Shown piece after piece: positions 57,425 through 64,000 of a stretch of DNA of 64,000 nt. The position numbers were made by a program, and so were the translations under genes. Positions within the stretch are counted from its first letter, which is position 1; the number at the start of each line of letters is the position of its first letter. A model generated the notes under the pieces. The model was given only the letters and a program-made list of their open reading frames with translations. It did not search any database and was not told where the DNA came from. The DNA lies in contig NC_085139.1 of assembly GCF_024139115.2 (NCBI RefSeq), positions 72,273,203-72,337,202 on the forward strand, given 5' to 3'. This stretch comes from Armigeres subalbatus. Taxonomy: Eukaryota; Arthropoda; Insecta; Diptera; Culicidae.

Positions 57425-58600
57425 TATGAAAGTTGTGCGTTTAATCTAATATTACAATCTTTTCTTGTACAACTCAACCAAATATTAGAGAAGAGAAAAA
57501 ATCATGTAGAAAGGATTTACAAAACAATAAACAACTTATTAATCTCTTTTGTTCCAAAAATATTTTAAATTAGGATGCAATTAAAATTTTAAACTCTCGC
57601 AAGTCGTCCGAAATTTAAGAGATCTTTCAAATCCGCTTTTTCGCCATTCGGGGTACATGTGACTTATCGCCGCTAATATTTAAACTCTTACATATTTTGT
57701 TGCTATGAAAGAAATCTTATTAACCATTATTAGTATAATTGTTTGATGCGACCCCAGATTGTGACGACCAATGAGTCACATTTAGAAGCTGTTGTCACAT
57801 TTAGAAGAAATGTTTTCCAGTTACTTAATTTTTCAAATTTAATGAATTTAGTTTTCTCTATATTGATTGATTCTGAGTATTCGTAAAAAAGCATTATTTG
57901 ATGTCTCTTTTGAAAAATCAAACATTAATTTAATATTGTTTTTGATGCATATTCATCAGGAGAAAAAAGAAAAACAAACTGTTCCCAATCATCGGAGTAT
58001 GATATGAGAACGAAAGCGTGCGCGCGCCTTTCGGCAAAGCACAGCCCGACACTTCGACCGAGTCTAACCGAAAGTACGTCGCGTCGTTGATTGTTCTTGC
58101 AGCGCGTCGAACGGGTTGGACTCCTGCGCAGCATAGCAGATCTTGCATCTAAACGTGCTTGCTTCGCATGTGAAAGAGGATGATGTGAAGAAACGGAGAA
58201 AGCTGGCAACGCTCACGCTGGTTCTCTAGGCGCGGAGAACGAGTGAGTATACCAAGGAGGAAATCATTTCAAACCATTTGTCATGGCGCAAAACATTAAA
58301 TTTTACTTCTGGCAGCGCTGCTGTTGGTTCTTCATTATAAATCGTACAACTGGGAAAAGCTTTCTATGTGATCTGGTGTGGTGTGTCGGAGAAACACATA
58401 TTTAGCTGCAATTTGACTGCACGCCAAGCATGTGGCGTTGACTTGATCTGCCTACGCAATATTTTGTTTCGTTAGATGTTAAACCGTCATTAGAAATATT
58501 ACGTGGAACTTTGTTTAAATAATTCTACTGAGTAAATTATTTGTCCTAATAATTAATTGCCAAGAAATTAATTTCCTACTTCTGAACTAAAAATGGTTAC
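57425..58600. other. Unassigned DNA with a CpG-richer patch
   Basis: 57990-58260 is CG-rich (CGTGCGCGCGCC region) and could be promoter-like. Frames there overlap on the same strand. No gene assigned. Confidence 0.35.
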
Positions 58601-58604
58601 CTGT

Positions 58605-59385
58605 TCCATGAACAGGTAGAACCTATAGACGAAGCGCCTCTGCTTTCACTGCCTGTACTCTCAGCGCCATTCAGATGTTCCTCGTAGTGCTGCTTCCACC
58701 TTTCGATCACCATACCTTAGTCCGTCAAGATGCTCCCATCTTTATCCCGGCACATTTCGGCTAGCGACACGAAGCCTTTGCGGGATGCGTTGAGCTTCAG
58801 ATAGAACTTGCGTGTATCTTGAGAACGGCACAGCTGTTCCATCTCATCGCACTCTGCTTCTTCCAGGCGGCGTTTCTTCTCCTGAAAAAGGCGGGTCTGA
58901 TGTCTCCGCTTCCGTCTATAACGTTCCACGTTCTGCCGGGTACCTTGCTGCAGCGCGACCGCCCGCGCTGCGTCCTTCTCCTCCAGAATCTGTCTGCACT
59001 CTTCGTCGAACCAATCGTTCCGTCGACTTCGACCCATATACTCGACGTTGTTCTCCGCTGCGTCGTTAATGGCTGCTTTGACTGTATTCCAACAGTCCTT
59101 AAGAGGGGCCCTATCGAGCTCACCCTCTTCCGGCAACGCTGCCTCGAGATGCTGCGCGTATGCAGTGGCGACATCAGGTTGCTTCAGTCGCTCTAGGTCG
59201 TACCGCGGCGATCGTCGGTACCGAACATTGTTGATGACGGATAGTTTTGGGCGCAGTTTAACCATCACCAGATAGTGGTCAGAGTCGATGTTAGCGCCAC
59301 GATATGTCCTGACGTCGATAATGTCGGAGAAGTGCCATCCATCAATCAGAACGTGGTCGATTTGTGATTCTGTCTGTTACCAAGG
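58605..59385 (-). pseudogene. LINE fragment: end of endonuclease and linker
   Basis: The minus-strand frame runs from about 59385. It begins QTESQIDHVLIDGWHFSD and IIDVRTYRGANIDSDHYLVM, the end of an apurinic-type endonuclease with the catalytic S-D-H intact at about 59280, then LKDCWNTVKAAINDAAENNV, RRNDWFDEECRQILEEKDAA, KFYLKLNASRKGF and DKDGSILTD. It is interrupted by a stop at about 58717, and resumes with ERWKQHYEEHLNGAES. This is the best preserved LINE piece in the window. It ends before the reverse transcriptase domain. Confidence 0.9.
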
Positions 59386-59545
59386 AATAACCCTCCTTAA
59401 TTCGGCGTACAAAATTATGTCCCGTATTCTGTTCAATAGACTGAGACCGCTCGAAAGGTCCTCCGTCGGCACTGACCTAGGTTTAAAAGCGAATTTTACA
59501 TTAGATAGTACCACTTCAGATGATCTTCGGGAGATTGTTGTGTAA
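59378..59545 (+). pseudogene. LINE reverse transcriptase fragment in opposite orientation
   Basis: The plus-strand frame reads CYQGITLLNSAYKIMSRILF and NRLRPLERSSVG, the reverse transcriptase motif usually written NYRGI.LL..AYK. It begins where the minus-strand endonuclease fragment begins, so the two are head to head. It ends within 170 bases. Confidence 0.85.
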
Positions 59546-59549
59546 TGTG

Positions 59550-59945
59550 GACAAAAGTCAACGACCGTCCAACGAAGAAAAATCCGAATAATTAATTAAA
59601 TTCGGGATGCGTTCAAAAAATATCTTGGGGGAATTGATCATTAGGACCTAATTTTCTACTGAGGAATTCCCAAATTGGTAACACGTGAATTTTCAATGAA
59701 CCAGAATAAAAAGATGTTGCGGAATGTGGTAAGATGCAGATAATGCCTTTAAAGCAGTTTCCATTAAACTTGTTTTGCAAAATCATAAACATAGACAACA
59801 CCAGTCAGGTTTTATTCTGGAGATGGAGAATGGGGTAGAACCAAAACAACTGACAAATCAACATGAATGCTATTTCAATTCGATTATAACGTAAAAAAAG
59901 TAATCAAACATAAATTAGCAATGAAACTTAAATAAATACTGATAT
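59550..59945. other. Unassigned AT-rich spacer
   Basis: Nothing recognised. Confidence 0.45.
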
Positions 59946-59947
59946 AT

Positions 59948-60080
59948 CACTTGTCATAAGACGAGTTTGTACAATCCCATTGAATTCCACCATTTAATTG
60001 TATCTTGACAGATACGCATTTCGACCTCAACAGTAAGGCCGTCTTCAGTGTCTCGTACTTGATTCGACTCGACGGCATTC
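59948..60080 (+). repeat. Dispersed repeat shared with the flank of the 23-bp array
   Basis: CTTGTCATAAGACGAGTTTG, TCTTGACAGATACGCATTTC, ACCTCAACAGTAAGGCCGTC and TTCAGTGTCTCGTACTTG match the module at 38440-38560, here without any minisatellite attached. It is likely part of the 3' end of a retroelement, family unknown to me. Confidence 0.75.
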
Positions 60081-60084
60081 CGCT

Positions 60085-62560
60085 TTAGTATTGCTCTAAA
60101 ATCGCAAGTGAGTGATGCAAATGGTTAAAACCCTGTTCGGGAAATTAATTCCATGTATAAAATAATGCAAATCAAATTACCTACTATCTAAATTGTTAAA
60201 ACTATTATGTCCAATAGATAATCATTAGAACCTGTATCGAGAATAAAAATTATGAGGTTGAACTCACATATACTATTATTTTCCCTATTCTACAGAATGC
60301 AATTTAGGCGAACTATTCCCATTTCCATCTCACTAAACATATCGCGTAAAAAAATATACAGCGCCAATCTCGTCGCTTCTTTCAAATTCCTTTTCATTGC
60401 TTAATATTTAGCCCTTTCTTTACCATGGTAGCTGTTGTAGAGCAATTTTGTATAAAAATAATTAAATTATTGAAAATAATTAATCAATTCACTATTGATT
60501 TACAATCAATTAAATAATTACGGTTTACCAGTTCTACCATTTTTATTTTCAAAAGTGATTCTTTCCTACTGAAATCTTCGAACAAATTCGTGGGAAGGAA
60601 GAATTAAATGAGCATAGGAGCTTTGAGAAGAAATTCAAGAGTAATAACTCAAAGCTATGATCTGCGGTTGATTTCAAGGACTTGATTCAAGAAAATTAGA
60701 AATTTTCTTTAACTTTAACTTTAAAAACTGTCATTTGTGATTATAATTCAGAAAAGTAATAAGAGGAGGAAAGTAGGTAAGTGTTACGTAATTTAGGAAG
60801 AGGTGGAAGAGGGGCCAAGTTTTACCTATTAATACATAAAGGAAGAGGGATTGGAAGTCAGAGGTTTTCGCGTTAAGTATTTTGTGTGCGAAGCAGTATC
60901 TCCATTATCAAGGCATCTGCTAAACAAACATTCCAGGTATATAATTCAAAAGATTCGCTGAACCCTATTTTTCGAGTTATCAAATTATAATCGAGTACGA
61001 CATGTATGTACTTGGATTTTGTTATGATTTCTGCACACCTGCTGTACTGTTCTCTTGCTCTTGATATCCTTCCCTTGTCATTTCCATTCCCAGATACTTT
61101 GAGAATACATAATGTAGCTAGTTAAGATGTAGACAAACAGGCGAAGCCGGTTCATTACATCTTCAACCAACATCGTTCCCAGATATTTCAACATTATGGT
61201 GTGATGTAGCATAATAACAATATCTAATCGAATATATTTAATTCAAACAGTTCATAAATTTAAATTTCACCTACCTCCGACTCGATACATGTTTGTTGTC
61301 ATAGTGGCCACGGGGTTGTTTTTAACGTTTTTCTCTCAAACACGACCCCGCTCCACTGCTATCACCCGGAGGGAAGACAACCGCAAGAACGTTCGAACCA
61401 GCTTTTGCCACCCTCCTTTTGCTTTCAACTTTTTTTTTAGCAACAGAAGCAGCAGCAGCAATTCAGCGTCAGTTTCTCTTTCTTCCTGCGCTGTTATGCT
61501 ATGTGTTGTCCTCTGGACTGGGTTACTTCACTATTCACTTCCTCACTCACTCGCGCTGTCGCCGCTGATGATGTTGGCTGGTCGGTGAACGCGCGCGATC
61601 CCAAATTTCGCAGTGTTTGCCTTTAATACACTTTTTTTCCCAATGGGCTACTCAATGTGCGATTTTAAAACATACTCTACTGAAAGAGGGAGCAATTTTC
61701 TATACACTGATATGGAAGACATCAATGGATATTTTTACAGGGCTGTTACAGGAAGCGGAGAATTATATTGATCTGGCAAATTTAATTATTTATTAAGAAA
61801 AAACTAACCACAATAAATCACTATAGATGAGAATTTTACTGTCATCCTAAGCATACTTGTCTCAAGCATGATGCATTTACTCAAACAAAAAAATGTTCAT
61901 CACGGATAGACTTGCTAGCAATAAATTTTAGTTTCTGAAATCATTGACGGATGTATCTAAAGACCGCCGGGCGTCGGGCATCGTATAAAGATGACATGGG
62001 ACAACTAGGTTTGTGATAGCAATTCACTATCGCGTTGTTACTCTTGTTGTAACATACTACATAAATGGGAAATAATGATACAAAATAATTTGCGCTTCTA
62101 TCTAATGTGTCCCATTATTATGACATGAGCTCTAACAGCTGTAAACAATAGATCTAAACCAAAGAAAAAATACCTTTACAACTACATAGTACGGCCATTT
62201 TTATCAATGATGAATAATTACTAACGTTATACAAAATTTCCGTTGGTCAAAATCGAGGCAACAAATCGAATTTTTCTTATCCAGCTGTAACAGCCCTGCA
62301 CATAACCAGCGGCAATGGACACCTACACTAAACCCGAATCGGTCATCCGCGCTCACTTCTTCTTCTTGGAGGACACCGAAGAAGCACCTGGTAAACGATA
62401 GAGGCTCTTTTATAGAGCACTTTTGATGTTTCTTCACAAAAGCTTGTTTTGTTTCTTCTCTATTATGACGTTTATTTGCGGCTTTTCCTTCAATTAAATA
62501 TAACAAACAGCGTTCGGGAACCGGGACCACATCTTTCTTCCAGGATCACCACCCCCAGTA
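60085..62560. other. Unassigned DNA
   Basis: 60300-60430 resembles 12130-12330 (a dispersed repeat). A CG- and CT-richer stretch at 61290-61620 with a 99-codon frame may be a leader or promoter. No gene is identified. Confidence 0.4.
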
Positions 62561-62569
62561 TTAGCCACT

Positions 62570-63480
62570 TATGCCGTAATTAGCATTAATTCGCACTCTC
62601 ACTCACGCGGACCATCTCGTTTTACATGTTTTCAAAGTTGCCTTACTTTCTTCTCGTTGTTATACCCGACTTCCACAATACACCTCCTTCGCGCTGCGGC
62701 CTCCTGTTGGTCAACCACTGTCCAACAACGCGAATCGAACCCGATTCAACTCTTAACACGAAGTTGACCCACCAAGCGTAACGCGATATTAGCCGTTTTG
62801 GTGATCCCAGCCCGGAGAAAACCGGAAAAAGGCTACGTCCGCGCGCCACAACCCCCCGGACCATTCAACTTGACCCACAACACTGTTCGCTCGGCAGGCG
62901 TTTCAAACTTGTCGCGACCAGCGGAACTGCATGGTAACCGATTTCCTTATTGGTGTTGTGGTGGTGGCCAATATTATTTCCTGCTGTTTCACTTTTTGTT
63001 CCCGTCCGCATAAGAGATGTCCATCCACCAGCAACTCTCACGGCAGCGCCGCGATGCACAACCGATCTTCTTCCTTCCCACACGACTTGTGCGTGCTCTT
63101 CTTCGCTCCACTAACACCAACTCGCTCGGACTGACGATGGTGCAAGTCTTGTTCGCCACGGAAATCTTCGCTGCCCGTTTGTTTCTCGCGCGACACTTCC
63201 AGCGCCCAGCTCGAACGGAACTCGAATCTAGCTCGGTCAAGAACGCACTTCCGGCCCGGTTTCGCACACAAACCATTCGTATTTCACTCAAATTACCGCC
63301 GGACAAACAGAGAAGACGCGTCTCTCGTTTTTGCCAAGCTCCGCCATTTTAGCTTTTTGCGGCCTACCAAGACGTCAGATTAGTTCAGGTGGCGACCGCA
63401 GTGAAGCGTGTGATAAAGTGGCGCTGAAGTGTCAAACGAACGTCACGCAAAACGCGTGCACACGCAACACTGCACATTGA
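62570..63480. promoter_or_regulatory. Promoter-like CpG-rich segment with a YY1/Pho-type site
   Basis: This is the longest CG-rich stretch in an otherwise AT-rich window. It contains CCGCCATTTT at 63341-63350, whose complement AAAATGGCGG is the core of YY1/Pho-type promoter elements. Short frames overlap on both strands and look non-coding. A transcription start for a gene lying outside or unrecognised here is plausible; direction is unknown. Confidence 0.35.
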
Positions 63481-63484
63481 CGGA

Positions 63485-64000
63485 GGGGAAAATACACACG
63501 GAACCGCGAAACAACTCACTTTATGGTTCATTTCACTCAAATCCGCAGTTGCGTGGAAGATAATAATATTATAAGGGCTATCGTAAATATCATTCATGCT
63601 ATGATCACAGAGAACAGACGTTCATCTTCATTCGCGTGCTTGTGTAAATGTTTGTACTGGTCATTTTAAAGTATGTCGTTATGCCCCCGTTGCGCGGTGC
63701 TAGTGTGCTGATAAATATGGTTAAAATTTGCCGTGTTTTAATTTTTAGCGCTAGTGTTCATTCCGAATTGCTCCTAAGCTCGCTCCTAGATGACAGCACT
63801 ACATTGTTTATTAAGTGTATGCCAACGCCATCACTTAGTGGAATTGAGTTTTTATGTTATACCCAATATCACCACAGAGAACAAACGTTGAAGCTGCACT
63901 CGCCATGTTGTGATAACTTTGTACTGTTCATTTTGAAATAACTTTGGAATGTCGCCGTTATCCCGTGCATAATCAGCGCTAGCGTCATCAAAAAATGCCA
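63485..64000. other. Unassigned sequence with an internal loose duplication
   Basis: Two loosely similar stretches (about 63645-63690 and 63915-63985, sharing TTTGTACTG.TCATTTT and CGCTAG motifs) suggest a duplicated or repeated element running out of the window. Confidence 0.35.

Overview
This window looks like nuclear DNA of a culicine mosquito, most likely Aedes. The main reasons are a Feilai-type tRNA-derived SINE with both Pol III boxes, several decayed non-LTR retrotransposon fragments, and a dense population of small terminal-inverted-repeat (TIR) elements in AT-rich DNA. I found no intact host gene, rRNA, genuine tRNA gene or CRISPR array. The long open frames in the two minisatellites are by-products of stop-free repeat units, not genes.

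Layout. 1-4.7 kb: a 24-bp minisatellite with locally amplified variant blocks. 4.7-12.1 kb: AT-rich DNA with MITEs, a family of elements with GGGTCATTCCGCGCC ends arranged as a fold-back, and the 3' end of a LINE. 12.5-15.7 kb: an old, diverged 23-bp minisatellite split by two insertions, then ~60-bp repeats. 16-22 kb: unassigned DNA, a small MITE, a full and a truncated Feilai SINE, and a 600-bp ATTAATCA-rich tract. 22.5-25.6 kb: three different LINE remnants, one inserted with a target duplication into a truncated DNA element. 25.8-26.8 kb: a ~134-bp tandem repeat. 27.0-32.9 kb: a complete, decayed hAT-like transposon. 33-38.4 kb: unassigned. 38.4-44.3 kb: the same 23-bp minisatellite as at 12.5 kb, in opposite orientation, built as two flank-plus-array modules. 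44.4-64 kb: LINE remnants, nested MITEs, a decayed DUF7869-like gene, fold-back and tandem repeats, and a CpG-richer promoter-like segment near 62.6-63.5 kb.

The most interesting object is the 27,034-32,902 unit. Nearly identical ~380-bp inverted arms lie at its two ends. Its termini are TAGACTGGCCC and the inverted TAGAGTGGCCC, and a perfect 8-bp direct repeat CTACACAT flanks it, the size and pattern of a hAT target duplication. Inside is a four-exon gene relic whose splice phases all agree. It encodes a protein family that I recognise as widespread but uncharacterised in arthropods, and it carries CxxH and RW motifs that suggest an RNase H-like transposase. A 1.5-kb MITE with a CTT target duplication has landed in exon 1; subtracting it and one CTT restores the reading frame exactly. 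Two in-frame TAG stops and four frame changes show the copy is dead.

The genes here do not form a pathway. They are layers of mobile DNA, and their nesting order and target duplications can be read directly.
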